Made by a program: the position numbers and the translations under genes. This document shows positions 12,069 through 23,355 of a DNA stretch of 64,000 bases, in pieces. Source of the stretch: Ophiosphaerella korrae. Taxonomy: Eukaryota > Ascomycota > Dothideomycetes > Pleosporales > Phaeosphaeriaceae. The notes beneath the pieces are model-generated. The model ran no database searches. It was not told the DNA's origin and saw only the letters and a list, made by a program, of their open reading frames with translations. The DNA is taken from the NCBI GenBank assembly GCA_028456385.1, contig JALNQF010000001.1, positions 62,001 through 126,000 on the forward strand, read 5' to 3'. The number at the start of each line of letters is the position of its first letter. Position 1 is the first letter of the stretch.

Positions 12069-12208
12069 GGGCTGTTGGTCTAGTGGTAAGACGCCTGTAC
12101 AACGGGGCAGTACCAAGGCCGTGGGCAAGATCCGAAAAGAGATTCCCACCGTCTTGAACTGCGCGTGGCGGCAGCAAGGAGACCCAAGTTCGACTCTTGG
12201 ATGGCCCA
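12069..12208 (+). tRNA. tRNA-like Pol III gene with large internal insertion
   Basis: The ends read as tRNA. A 5' GGGCTGT can pair, with two G-U pairs, to the 3' ATGGCCC followed by A. A D-arm (GTCT...AGAC) contains an A-box-like TGGTCTAGTGG. A perfect T-arm (CCAAG/TTCGACT/CTTGG) supplies the B box. A TTTTT terminator follows within 10 bases. Between the 5' half and the T-arm lie about 65 extra bases that contain a GTGGG/CCCAC hairpin, consistent with a tRNA intron. I could not place an anticodon loop with the universal U33: the best anticodon stem (CCTGT/GCAAG) has one mismatch and would put C at position 33. Hence isotype unassigned; it may be a decayed or atypical tRNA. Confidence 0.5.
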
Positions 12209-12865
12209 ATTTCTTTTTGGTGAATCACGGAGTTTGCTATCTTTTGGTGGGGTAACAGGTAGAAAGGGAAGGAGGCACCCCTTTCAGGGCTCTGATCGAA
12301 GGCAATCAACCTATATGCAGTTGAACTCACGTAACTATCCTTTTTTGAAGGCTAGTCGGTGACGCTGCGGACAGGCTTCGTTTTGCTGCACTATCAACTC
12401 GAGCAGGATTGTCAGTTGCTGCAGGATGCACACCATTGACGTCCGTCCATCCAATTCAGATGCGGGACAGCAATACTAGGTATTGATGCCTTTGCGCACT
12501 TGCAACTGGGTATAAATATGGCATTGTAATACCACAATGCTGTATGACATTGGTACCCGCACTGAGGCCTATACCGCGTGCTGAGACGATCGGCATATCA
12601 TGCATTGACAATGATTGATGCAGCTTTATTGGCTGAACTATGCTTTTCGACATGAAACGCTTCATCCAAATGCATGCGTTTGGCCTGATTACGATTACTT
12701 CGCAAAGTGGTGTTTGTCTGCTTACGCAGGTTGGCCCATGACCACAAGCCCCTCCGAGCTCGAGCATTGTCTTGCACCGACGCCACAATACCAACCACGC
12801 ACCAATCAGCATATGAGCTGAAAATCTCTCAACTCACGACACTCATTCGATTGGTAATACATGAC

Positions 12866-13260
12866 ACGGAGGGAGGTCAGCAAAAGCCGGATCAGAGTTC
12901 TCTGGGGATGTTGGGGCGGATAACCTCTCACACGGCACCAGCTAGTTGAGACCTCGTCTTCGGACTTGGAATGCATGTTGGAATGGATGACGACAAGATG
13001 GTACTGGTAATACAGACAAGTGGGAAGGAGGTCAACATCGCAAGATGTTGGATCAGAACGACTGAGGATGGACACAAGAAATTGGTCGCCGAATGCATCT
13101 GGATCGCACACCTCGACCAGACCGCTACGACAGCGGGTGTCGCAACCTAAAAATTTTCCCTAGTAATGCCGAAAAGCGGGAAGGTGGTCTGCGTCGTAAG
13201 GCACTGGATCAGAACAACTGAGGATGGAGGCGGAGAAGTGGTCGCCGAATCCTTGCCCTC
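12866..13260. repeat. Three degenerate repeat units of about 155 bp
   Basis: Units begin near 12866, 13021 and 13177. Each carries a GGGAGG-type start, then GGATCAGA and a CTGAGGATGG-like core. The second and third also share GGTCGCCGAAT. They are diverged and could be remnants of a tandem array or of a repeat-containing coding sequence. Confidence 0.5.
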
Positions 13261-14858
13261 ACGAACTCTCAACTATATCTTCCAAGCGGACCGTCGCGAC
13301 GACACCCACTGGACCAACATGAGGTAATGTCGCTCAAGCAGTCATTTCAGCTCTAGACAATGCGCTTTTGTCGCAGTGACATGGTGTTGATCAAATACCC
13401 TATGTCTTGCATCGAGCTCAAGTATGAATTTCATCATGACCAACCCGCTTTTTAGTATTCACATACAAAGCAGCAGATAATTACTCGCGATTATCATGTG
13501 GCCTTCGCGAAATGGGTGTGCATGGTACCCGTATGATGTCACTCAATAGTTTGATCTTGCAAAGCTCAAACTTTGGCCGCTGAAATCGACTTAGGCCTTC
13601 TCGACTCAAAACACACGAGGCGTAGCGTTCTCAACATATCTCTCACATCGTAGTGGTATGTAAGTTGTGCGTTACATCGTTGGTGGCAAGAAGACATCGA
13701 GTAACTCACCAGCAAATACAAACCTCTGCGAAGTGGGAACATAGCCATACTCGGAAACAACAAATCTAACAGCAAATCGCTGCCTTCGCACAGAAAGCCT
13801 TCTATGCGCGAAGGGATGTACGTTTCAGTATCACAATGTTATTTTCGGCGTAATGCCAAGAGTGGAAAACTGTCCCAGTGGCATCACAACTCTTGTGGCG
13901 GACGGACATCGGAAATGCGCACAATGATGGCTGGCCTGGAACTGCGGGTACGAGATTGAGGCAACATGTAACTCCGTATCATCTCGCAGAAGACTCAAGT
14001 TGTTGGGGATTGACTCGATCAAGCGTCGTTTCGAACCTCAGGCCAAACGGGGACGATGCGGTGCTTCGAAAACGCTAGTAGCATCATGCTGACTTCTACA
14101 TGAAAGAGCCTTAGATGTTCGTTCCACATATGAAGGGCGGGTGTACAAGAGACCTTGAGTCTATATCCTAAACGAAAGTCGTCAGCAAGGTTTCGATAAG
14201 CGCGAGAAAGTAACTCGCGACGGTCTCTCTGCCTTTGCCCCATGGTTTTTTCCATTCCTGGCCTTCAATGAGATTGTACAAGTCCTACTGACATCCTAGC
14301 TATAGTTCTGAGTACGGAGGTTCTTGACGTGTGTCAAGGGTAACAATCAGCATGATGGCTTCATCGCGACATTCATCGTCGTTGGATTCACTCAGTTCTT
14401 CTCTGCTCATCTCGAAGGAGGGGGATTGACTGCATGAACATCCTGGCGGAAGCAAACCAGAATCGATTAAGTGTTGAGCAAGGCACTTTGCTCCACCGCA
14501 TTCAGCAGATTCAGCACAGCGAACCGAGGCCCACCTTGTGCAACATCCAGTCTGACCGCCGATTCAGACTATTGCAGCACGTGCTAAACAAGGACCTTGC
14601 ATTGTTAGCAGGAGCTGCAAGAGACAAAGCCAGTTGAAGACCCTAGCTGGAAGGCCAATGAGTATGCAAGGAGCATCCGGTGCCATGTCAAAATGCTCTT
14701 ACCATGCCCTTGGCTGATTAGAATCGTTTCCGTCTCGAGACATTCGGTACTTATTGATGATTAGCAGCGGCAAGCCAAATGGAGGGGTTGTTTCGTGTGA
14801 TTCCGCGAGGTTAAAGACAATGCTGATCGATGAAAAGTAGACAACAAGGGATATTGAC

Positions 14859-14960
14859 TTCGGTCGCAGTTCCACGCATGTTCGGTTGTTGTTCCATGCA
14901 CCTCCAGTCGTTGTTCCATTTACATTCGGTCGTGGTTCCGTGCACGTTCAGTCGGTTGCG
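14859..14960. repeat. 22-bp minisatellite, four full units plus partial
   Basis: Four back-to-back 22-base units start at 14859, 14881, 14903 and 14925, with a partial unit at 14947. The loose consensus is TTCGGTCGTNGTTCCRTGCA followed by two variable bases. Length is exact while sequence varies, so this is an old tandem array. The period is not a multiple of three, arguing against coding. Confidence 0.8.
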
Positions 14961-16060
14961 TTTCGTTGGGTCTCATTTCGATTGGTCGCGGTTGCATGAG
15001 ATCGGTTATGTGGAGGCGCGAATACAAGAAGGGACAAGCGGACTCGAGATGATTGGTGACCCGACAAAGAACGCAACGGGAAAATATCAAGCAAATTGTG
15101 CAACGAACACTCGAACCTCCACAAGAGATGGCCTGGAAAACTGTGCGAAGCAGGTTGCGAGAGAAACAACGATATGGACGTACCTCGGATGAGATAACCG
15201 ATCCAGGAGCGAAACCGCATCAACAGCTCATTGCATCGGACGAGCAATCCTATAAGCTGTTTAGCATTGCCGGCGAGACCATGGCCATACCTGGAACTGG
15301 AGGGCTGATGTCGCGAATGAAGCCCGACGAACATCGTTTCTTGTGTTGGTCGAGGGTAGGTCGAGGATATCGGCATATCGTGACACGGAGCCATACTCAC
15401 AAGTCTAATGCCTGGTACCAAATCTTATCGTGTCGAGGTTGAAGATCTAATGAAACACAAGGTTGAGGGGTTGTTAGCTCCATAAGACTCTACGGGGCAT
15501 GAGGAAGACAAGCAAGCATAACCGTCAAATCGTCGCATCGAACCTCATCGAGTATATGGCACCGTTACCAACGCTGCCGCCGCAGCGGATGTGAATCTCA
15601 AACACTCCATCACGCCGTCTCTCCACACGATCCCCAGCATTGAAACCTCAATAGCTGACGTGTCGTGGGGACCAGACATGGGGGGTATACACGGGTCGCG
15701 TCAAACTTGGATCTCAATGAGGACATCAACAACCAAAGTTGCCAAACACCCAATACGCCCATGAAATCCCGATGAGCACTGACCTTTTCACCGCGCGAAT
15801 CGTGGTGAGCCTCTTGGTAACCTTTCTATTATAGAGAGAGACAAGACTGAGAACCATGCTTGGAAACAGTGATGGAGGTGTGAGAATTCACGGAAGTATG
15901 AAACCCAACTCTCGACCCATCGACCACACACAGAACCAAGACAGAGATTGATGATGACAAGAAAGATAGTCCTTTGTATGGTTGCGTGCGAGGTGTGGAT
16001 GTTCGGGATGGGTCATACTTCCCTTCTGAATGCCTGCCGTTGTCAGCAGCCAAGTCTGTC

Positions 16061-16313
16061 ATGCCAACTCGTATGCCATACGATTCCGAGGATATCGCAG
16101 CGGGACCCGAAATAGCATGACAACCTGTCAAGTCAGCTTGCCAAGCCAACTTGTCTACCATGCCAACATTGTATGCCATACGATTCCAAGGATATCGCAG
16201 CGGGACCCAAAGCGACATGGTGAACTGCGCGGTACCCAAGAATTCCCCATGTCAAGTTCGTATGCCATGCGATTCCGAAGATATTGCAGAGGGACCCAAG
16301 ACGACATGGTGAA
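16061..16313. repeat. Three-unit direct repeat of about 60 bp core
   Basis: A core reading GTATGCCATACGATTCC then GATATCGCAGCGGGACCC occurs three times, at about 16071, 16171 and 16259. The second and third cores are followed by a shared ACGACATGGTGAA-like tail. Spacing is roughly 100 and 88 bases, so spacers have changed length. Origin unknown. Confidence 0.75.
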
Positions 16314-16986
16314 ACCAGGGCCGAGCTGGTGGTCAAGGAACCCGAAGATCCGAAGACGCTAGACATCAGGACTAGGTATCGGTTGACCCCTAGGCGGTGT
16401 GGCGTGGCGGTGTCAAGGTATATCGGTCAACGTCCACTATTCTCCATCACTCCTTCACTTTCGTATGACATATGTCTCCGAAGATGACATAGGGGTACCC
16501 GTAAGCGAAACAGCGATGTGTCCCAGCTTTAGTATTCGACTCCGCTTCTGAGAGCGACCTCACAGCACACCGGCACCGGTAATGCGAAATCAGGGTTGAT
16601 GAGTAGGGCACGACGGCTGACCCAAACTTCCCCGGCCATGTGGTTCGATGTTGTGCGGTCGAGGAGACGAAATTGACAGGTAGTTTTTGAGGGAGGGAAT
16701 CGTTCTTACAATATTTCTTAGTCGACGGCAAGATTGCGACAAGCTTGCCAGATCTTGCTCGTGGCTATGTCCGATTTCAGCGCTGGAAAATTCGAGATCT
16801 CCAGCTTACGACGCATGTTTGCCCGTCCCATTACGTATCGAGCGGTTCGATATGCCTTGAAGCCCTCCACTAAGTATCCCAGAGGTTATGATCGTGGCTT
16901 GTTGGCCCAGCTCGACACCAGGCGATGGTGTTGTTCGAACGATGCGGTCGACGGATGGACGGTATGGAAGGATTTCGGTCGCAACT

Positions 16987-17040
16987 AAGAAGAAGAAGAA
17001 GAAGAAGAAGAAGGAGGAGGAGGAGGAGGAGGAGGAGGAG
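16987..17040. repeat. AAG/GGA triplet microsatellite
   Basis: An uninterrupted run of AAG triplets passes into GAG/GGA triplets. The homopurine strand can form triplex structure. No credible gene spans it. Confidence 0.9.
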
Positions 17041-19612
17041 GCGGAGGGCAATGAGCAACCTATGTCCTATGCGGTCAGCAACGGGTCGTCAAGAGGAGTC
17101 ATGCTTGGAATAGCACGCGCGATATGTCCGACCGAGCAACTGCGAATATGTAGTAGTTGGTGCAGGCGACTTTGAGCTGCAAAGGCAAGGCCGCCGTGTC
17201 TACATGCCTCACAAGCGACTAGCATGCGGCAAAAAGTATAAAGGGACTGCAAAAGTTGCAAGTCCGCAAAAAAAACTCCAGAATTTATGTCGCTCACGAC
17301 TGAGGCGCTGCACATACCTGGCTGTCCCGGAAAGTTACTTTGTCGACCTTGCGGAGACAATGGTCTCTCAGCCTTGGTGTTGGTTCCGCTGCACTTGCAG
17401 TCGCTCGGACGTGGGCGACCTTGCCCAGCTTGTCAGCATATGTTCGCCAGTATGCCAATGATGTCAGAAATGATGGAGCCGCTTACCGTGGTGTGTTCCA
17501 AGCCGCCTCCACCCATCGCGAGAGGTATTGAAGATGACAGGGTCGGCAATCGATAGTGGCCGTTTCATGGCATCTCCGTCAAGCGCTGCAACGACGGCAA
17601 GAAGCACGAAGAAGATCGAGCAACATGCCGCTGAGGATCAAGCACCCCTGAGAAAATACCTCCACCAGGATCAGGATGCGAGGGATAGTTCCTGTCGTGG
17701 AATCTGTCGGCGAGCTTCGCAACATTGCTGAATTCAAGGTGCCTGCGCCATGCGGCGACACTAATGGCAAAATTTTGAGAAGCTGGATGAGGATGAGAGA
17801 CATCAGCTCTACAAGATGCAAGACTTTTTGAAGCGAGGCGATGTGTGGTGGTGTTATGGTGGTGGGGGTGGGGCGTCCGGGGGCACCTGGCAAGAGTAAA
17901 GTTCGTGATAGCATCATGGTGTTGAGTTGTGTGCCAGGTGCGATGGCCGACCAGGCACCTTTACAGCTCTACGAAAACGCTTTGGATCGCCTTCGGACCA
18001 CTTGCAAAAGATTTCCGGGTCTCTAGTTACCTAACTCCCACCTCTGCAGTATCTCAGGAGTTGATGTTGAGGTTGGCCGAGCTCCGGGCCTCATGAGGAC
18101 AGCCTTTACCAGCCGGCTCGCCAGCCTCAACGCGCCAAGCAGGCAGCTTTTCGACATAGCGGCCATGATGGCGAGTGCAGAGATTTCTATCACCCACTTG
18201 CAAGCTTCACGCCAACCCCAACGACATCAACAAACTCATGCATTTACCCCTTAAGCCGTCCTCCTCGCCGCATACTGCAATATCAAATGCGCAAGACGAT
18301 GCGCAACACCATAAACTGAGGCTGCGCCGCAGGGACCCATACCGCCTTTGACGCAGACGAACCATCAGTAACTCAGGGGCAAGGATCAGCTGCTCATCAT
18401 GAAAAGCGGCAGCACAATAGCATCATAAGGACATGGCACAAGAAACGCGATTGTACGGCGATGCCGATGCGGATTAGAGTCTGCGATGCTTTCTCGCGCG
18501 TTGAGGCAAGGTTTTAGATGGCACAGCAACAACTTATGCGCGGCGAGCGAGCGGCAAGATGCATGAGCTTTGAGCAACATGAAGTTCAAGGGGCGAAAGG
18601 CAAGATGCATGAGATGGGCATATCAAGCACCAGCGACATGTTTGAAAAACGAAAGGCACACGTTCCACGGGACACAATCCGCAAGGCGAGCGGCGGGATT
18701 CATGCGGGACGAGAGGCGCTGGCATTCCCAAAACGCTATCACCATTTCCACACGATACGCAACCAGCCAACGCCATTTTCGCCAACACCCGCGTGCAACT
18801 ACGTTTGCCCAAGATTCCAGCTGCATTCCGTCGTTGATATGGTAAGGTGCATTACAGGATACTTGATCAGAGGTAGGCATCAGCGAACAAACAAAGGACC
18901 ATGCCGCCGCGACGTTTGCCGTACATCAGAGAAGGGTCACGCCCAATACGTTGGAGGATGCCATCTAAATGCCACAATTAGTCGCGTTATACAAGTCGCG
19001 CAGGCCCTTTGATATTGAATACTGGTAGTCAAGACTTACAACAAATTGATTTCAAGCTTGCCTTCTCCAAATTCCAACCCTAGCTTCACCCGCAATCACA
19101 TCTCCTCCAAGTCTAAGTCGCTAAACCACATCATTTGTCAAGTTTTCCTTCCATTACTCGGTGACGCGCTTTCCAAAATGCGGAGCTGTTTCCAAGCAAT
19201 TGATCATGTTCTAAATCGAGCGATACCTGTACTTACGTCAGAGGCAAGATGCGCGGACGTCGGAATATTGTCGTCCGGTAATGATCAATTTAAGGTCCGG
19301 CACATGAGCGCCTTCATCCTCAATAAAGCAGAACAGCCGGCACTACTATCTCTTTGAGCGATGTGCTAGTCCTCCCCGCAAATCCGTTTTCTTATCCCTG
19401 CCGAAATCAATAAAGATTGCTTGTGTCATGGTGTTCCGGCTCTACTCGTGACAAACTAGCATTGCAACCTCCCAATGGCAGCATAGCCTACCTTGCCAGA
19501 CTTAGCAAAGGTGGAACATCTTGTCCCGGGTTTGCGAACATAATTTATGATATAACCTGGAACTCAGCTTCTTGTGTTCATGCGACGAGTTCGCGAATTA
19601 CAAAGTTTCAAC

Positions 19613-21096
19613 ATGCGTTCAGGTGTTTTCGCAATCTTTGGCCTCTGGGTCTCAATTGCGCGTGCGACATTGCAGATTATTCCTGGCGCGACATGGACCG
19701 CAGTACGAAAGGATGCCCAGGAATGCCAGCCCAACTGATCACAATCGCAGACCAATACTGGCCAACACATACAAGCTCATGGCGGCGGAATGTTGAAGGT
19801 TGGTGATAAGTATTATTGGTAAGGTCATTTATACGTGAACGCCGTCATCTGAAATTGATTTGCTTGTCCAGGGTTGGTGAGGACAAAACCAATGGCACAG
19901 CTTTCATCAACATCAACTGCTATTCGTCCACCAACTTGGTTGAATGGAATTACGAAGGCGCATTGCTCTCACGTACTGCATCCGGTGATACTGGCCCAAG
20001 CCGTGTTATCGAGCGACCGAAGATCATGTTCAACAAGAAAACAAACAAGTACGTCCTTTGGATGCATATTGATAGCGCAAACTACGGCGAAGCAAAGATC
20101 GGCGTCGCCACTGGCGACAGCGTATGTGGAAAATACACATATTTACGAAGCGAACGACCACTTGGTTTCGAGTCTCGTGATTCAGGAGTGTACGTTGATG
20201 ATAGCGGAACAGGTTACCTCTTGACTGAAGATGTAAGCTCCCCTGATGTATTACTCTCCATAAACTAATTTCCAAAGCGCCAAAATGGATTACGCATTAA
20301 CCTCCTCTCCGACGATTACCTCACCATCGTACGCAACGTTTATACGTGGAAAGAAAAGTACGAATCTCCCGCTATTGCAAAGAAGAATGGTGTTTACTTC
20401 ATGTTCGCGTCTCAATTGACAGGCTGGGACCCCAATGACAACTACTACTCAACCGCCACCTCAATCGCCGGCCCATGGTCCAGTTGGAAAAAGTTTGCAG
20501 ATTCGGGATCAAACACGTATGCTTCTCAAACAACATTTATCTTGCCTGTTGGTGATGGCTTCATGTACATGGGTGACCGCTGGGTGAGCTCGAATCTCAT
20601 GCGAAGTACCTACATCTGGCTACCGTTGCAGCTTTCTGGAACGACAGCAACCATGAAGAATGCCGTAAACTGGGTGCTTGATGCACAATCTGGATCCATG
20701 ACCTCCGGTCCGTCCGAAAACCAGTATGAGGGAGAAGCAGGAACGTTATCGAATGGCGCGAAGACCATATCTTGTTCGTCTTGTTCGGGAGGCTCGGCCG
20801 CGGGCTATCTTGGAGGCTCAACATCTGGCTCACTTCTTCTAGCCAGTGTTCAAAGCTCAGCGACGACCCGCACAACTCTGAGGTTCAAGCACCTCAACGG
20901 CGATAATAGCCAACGCTTTGCGGATGTTAGTGTCAATGGGAAGACACAGCGAGTGGCCTTTTTGCCGCACGGAGGTGGTGATCCAGGAAGTAGTGTGGCC
21001 CATGTGGACCTAAAGCAGGGTAGCAATGAAGTCAAGGTAAGTATGCAAGGGACTTGGGGACCAGATGTGGATCGGTTGATAGTGCCACAGAGTTAG
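19613..21096 (+). CDS. GH43 exo-beta-1,3-galactanase with C-terminal CBM35-like domain
   Basis: Secreted hydrolase predicted to release galactose from beta-1,3-galactan, the backbone of type II arabinogalactan. Four exons (19613-19702, 19751-19818, 19872-20232, 20278-21096) with introns of 48, 53 and 45 nt give 445 residues; all junctions restore the family sequence. A signal peptide (MRSGVFAIFGLWVSIARA) precedes LQIIPGATWTATNTGQHIQ, then HGGGMLKVGDKYYWVGEDK, RVIERPKIMFNKKTNKYVLW, HIDSANYGEAKIGVATGDS, PLGFESRDSGVYVDDSGTGY and LLTEDRQNGLRI, blocks typical of GH43 subfamily 24. The C-terminal 125 residues (from about YEGEAGTLSNGA to DRLIVPQ) look like a CBM35, the same order as in known fungal exo-galactanases. 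No disruption is seen. The first three exons are short, so the gene is easily missed without splicing. Confidence 0.9.
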
Positions 21097-21814
21097 ATCT
21101 GGTATCTCATGAGCCTACTAGCAGTAAGGAAAATGGAGACCCATACTCACATCGCCTTTATCCAAATTGCGGTGATGCATCTTGTTTGAATACCTATTCC
21201 ATTGCAAAGATGACAATGTTTCCACATGGCATTATCTACTGTCGCATGAAAACTACGTAAGTAAAAGAGACTTTTTGCTGAATGTATCTTGATATTACCT
21301 CGCTAAACGTATGCCTACATACAATAAGGCCTGGTCTTTCCATTTGATTGCCTTGTCCGAATATCTAACCTTTTTACCAAAACCCTTAATCGTTAGCGGG
21401 CAGCACTTCTAGTGTGGCTTCGTAGGCCAATAGCACAATCTGAATCATGTCTTTTTGTTATTCGTGTTGATGGAGCTGAGTGTTGAGTCTCGATTTGGCT
21501 AGCTGATTGATGAATAGGGTGGAAAAGCATCAGGAGTAAAAGTAGAACGTACAAGTGGCCACAGAGCATATAACACCAGTATTCGTTGTCTTTTCACAGA
21601 CTCCAGCCTTTTCCTTCACTTTCAATACCTGCGTGAATCGTGAATTCAATGGTATTCTTCATGGTGCTAACCGAAATTGAACTAGCTCATGTTGGCAACG
21701 TTGAACATAGGCATCGCCCTGTAACTCGACTCTTACACAAGTTCCAAGACTTCGCTCACTTATTTTCAACCATACCTAAACCACTTACTCAGCTGGAAAA
21801 AAAAACTCTAAGAA
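21097..21814. other. Intergenic, no gene seen
   Basis: Sequence between the tandem GH43 and 2EXR genes. It contains AT-richer stretches but no recognised element. Confidence 0.4.
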
Positions 21815-22534
21815 ATGTCGAAAATGCCAATTCGAATTCGAAGCCCTCCAGTTCAGCAAGAGCGTCATATCATCACAGCCGAAGAAAACGCTCTTGGCTC
21901 CCGCCTTCTCCAACTCCCAGGAGAAATTCGCAACATGATCTATGCTTTGGCCGTATTTCCCATACTCTCTAATATCAGTATAATCGGCAGAAACGTCCAA
22001 GGAGATTGCCATGTCGCCATATATGCGCTGCGCCAACCTCTATTTCAAATCTCTCGCCAAACCAGAGCCGAGGCACTCTCGTACCTCTGCGCAAACAAAC
22101 ATATGAAATTCTTGGGTATCGGTGCTGCATTGGCTTTCATTAGAAGCGTTGGAGATGCGTATCTGTATCTGAAGAGGGTTACCCTAGTACAGCCCATTCT
22201 TGGTAACAAGCCCTTGATACCAGAGCAGAACATCCTCTTCCTATACTACCTTCGCCAGGCTAAAGAACTCAAGGCTTTTGATCTTGAGATTTGCCAGTCT
22301 GGGCACTCGTACTTCTGGAAGAAAGAAGACGTTGGGGAAGATTGGACTTTTTTGGAGATGATCCGTGATTTTGTAAAGGAGAGGCCGGAGATGAAGTTTG
22401 TTTGGCGTGCGGGGGCCTTAGATCCTGTTGCAACGAGCTTTAGCCGTAGGATCCTAAACCAAGGGATCTTGGAGCTGTTTGGAGGTGACCACGAGGACGA
22501 CAACTTGTCAGAGTCGGTGATGGTTATGTACTAG
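21815..22534 (+). CDS. 2EXR / F-box-like domain protein
   Basis: An intronless 239-residue protein. LLQLPGEIRNMIYALAVFP at residues about 30-48 is the hallmark fungal LPxEIRNMIY motif, and LFQISRQTRAEALSYLCANK at about 74-93 is the matching second motif (usually LLxVCRQxRxEAL). Together these define the 2EXR family expanded in Pezizomycotina, whose biochemical role is unresolved; some members resemble F-box proteins. The remainder is helical and charged. No signal peptide or membrane segment. It converges with the GNAT gene, with about 120 bases between the two stops. Confidence 0.85.
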   Translation: MSKMPIRIRSPPVQQERHIITAEENALGSRLLQLPGEIRNMIYALAVFPILSNISIIGRNVQGDCHVAIYALRQPLFQISRQTRAEALSYLCANKHMKFLGIGAALAFIRSVGDAYLYLKRVTLVQPILGNKPLIPEQNILFLYYLRQAKELKAFDLEICQSGHSYFWKKEDVGEDWTFLEMIRDFVKERPEMKFVWRAGALDPVATSFSRRILNQGILELFGGDHEDDNLSESVMVMY

Positions 22535-22654
22535 GGATTGTGCCGTCTTTGCAGCACACTGCAGATAGACTTCGCTTGCCAAAGGCTTGGCGATCACTGG
22601 ATTTATGTGGAATACTTGCTTCAATTGCTTAACTTCTTCTATATGCTTGACCCC

Positions 22655-23355
22655 TTACATGACTTGAACCAATGGCTCCCGAATCATCACAGTTGATATA
22701 TCCTGGCCTTGTAACCCATACTTCGTCAAGTCAAAAATCTCCTCGTGACGCATCTCAAATCCCATTTTTGCATACAAAGGTCGCCCTACAGCTGTTGCCT
22801 CTAAAAATGAAGGGAGGTGCGCATCGTCCGCCTGGGCTGTACCCCATCGAATCAGCATCGCTCCCGCTCCTCGTCTATGATGCTCTGGATCAGTCGCGAG
22901 CATATGGAGAACTAACTGTGTCAGGAAGATATCAGCCGTTTGCCATGTTCAAACATACAGAAGAAAGGTTTTGTCCCCATGTACTGCCTTCTCATTCTAT
23001 TCAAATACCAAAAAAAGGCTTGGGCTGCGGGTCTCCCTTCTTCATCTGGACCCGGAACAGGTAACATAGATTGAATCTGCTCTTCAGTTCTCTCGTGACG
23101 GTTGATGCGCCACTTCGCACATGCGATTATTTTGCCGCCAAGCTCGGTGTCAATAACCTTGAGGTAATGTACATCAGGTTCTTCGCGAAATGACTTGAGG
23201 TGCTTCTCAATTGTCTTTTCATGGTAGTCGAAAGGCAGAGGAGATGGCTTGAGAATTGCAGTCATCGCATTATCGCTACTAGAGAAGGCGGTATGTGCGA
23301 TGCGAACAAAGTCAGCAAGGTCGCTCTCCACAATGGGGTGGACTTCGAGAACCAT
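22655..23355 (-). CDS. GNAT-family N-acetyltransferase
   Basis: A small acetyl-CoA-dependent acetyltransferase, 217 residues after removing one intron at 22958-22912 (GTATGT donor, CTGAC branch, TTAG acceptor). Reading minus strand, MVLEVHPIVESDLADFVRIA is the usual N-terminal strand-helix. The acetyl-CoA loop is LATDPEHHRRGAGAMLIRWG (the R/Q-x-x-G-x-G/A motif), spanning the splice downstream side. It is followed by FLEATAVGRPLYAKMGFE, the typical C-terminal fold motif. The frame is open upstream to 23532, but the ATG at 23355 matches family N-termini best. The substrate is unknown; the closest pattern is the fungal GNAT group acting on small molecules. Confidence 0.87.

Larger units (their letters stand above)
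12209..19612. other. Repeat-bearing gene desert of normal base composition
   Basis: Over 7 kb without a gene I can defend, although composition resembles coding regions. Open frames exist on both strands (up to 164 codons, e.g. 18518-19012 plus) but lack recognisable domains, signal peptides or splice-consistent extensions. The stretch contains several tandem or dispersed degenerate repeats listed separately, so part may be decayed mobile or subtelomere-like sequence not mutated by RIP. Confidence 0.45.

Noticed and set aside
14948..15442. Overlapping 129- and 157-codon frames on opposite strands
   Set aside because: Neither has recognisable motifs; the minus frame runs into the 22-bp repeat array.
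16925..17175. Frames encoding poly-Lys/Arg or poly-Leu around 17 kb
   Set aside because: Created by the AAG/GGA microsatellite, not by a gene.
18518..19012. 164-codon ATG-started frame on plus strand
   Set aside because: No domain, signal peptide, intron logic or biased composition; lies in the repeat-rich desert with overlapping frames on the other strand.
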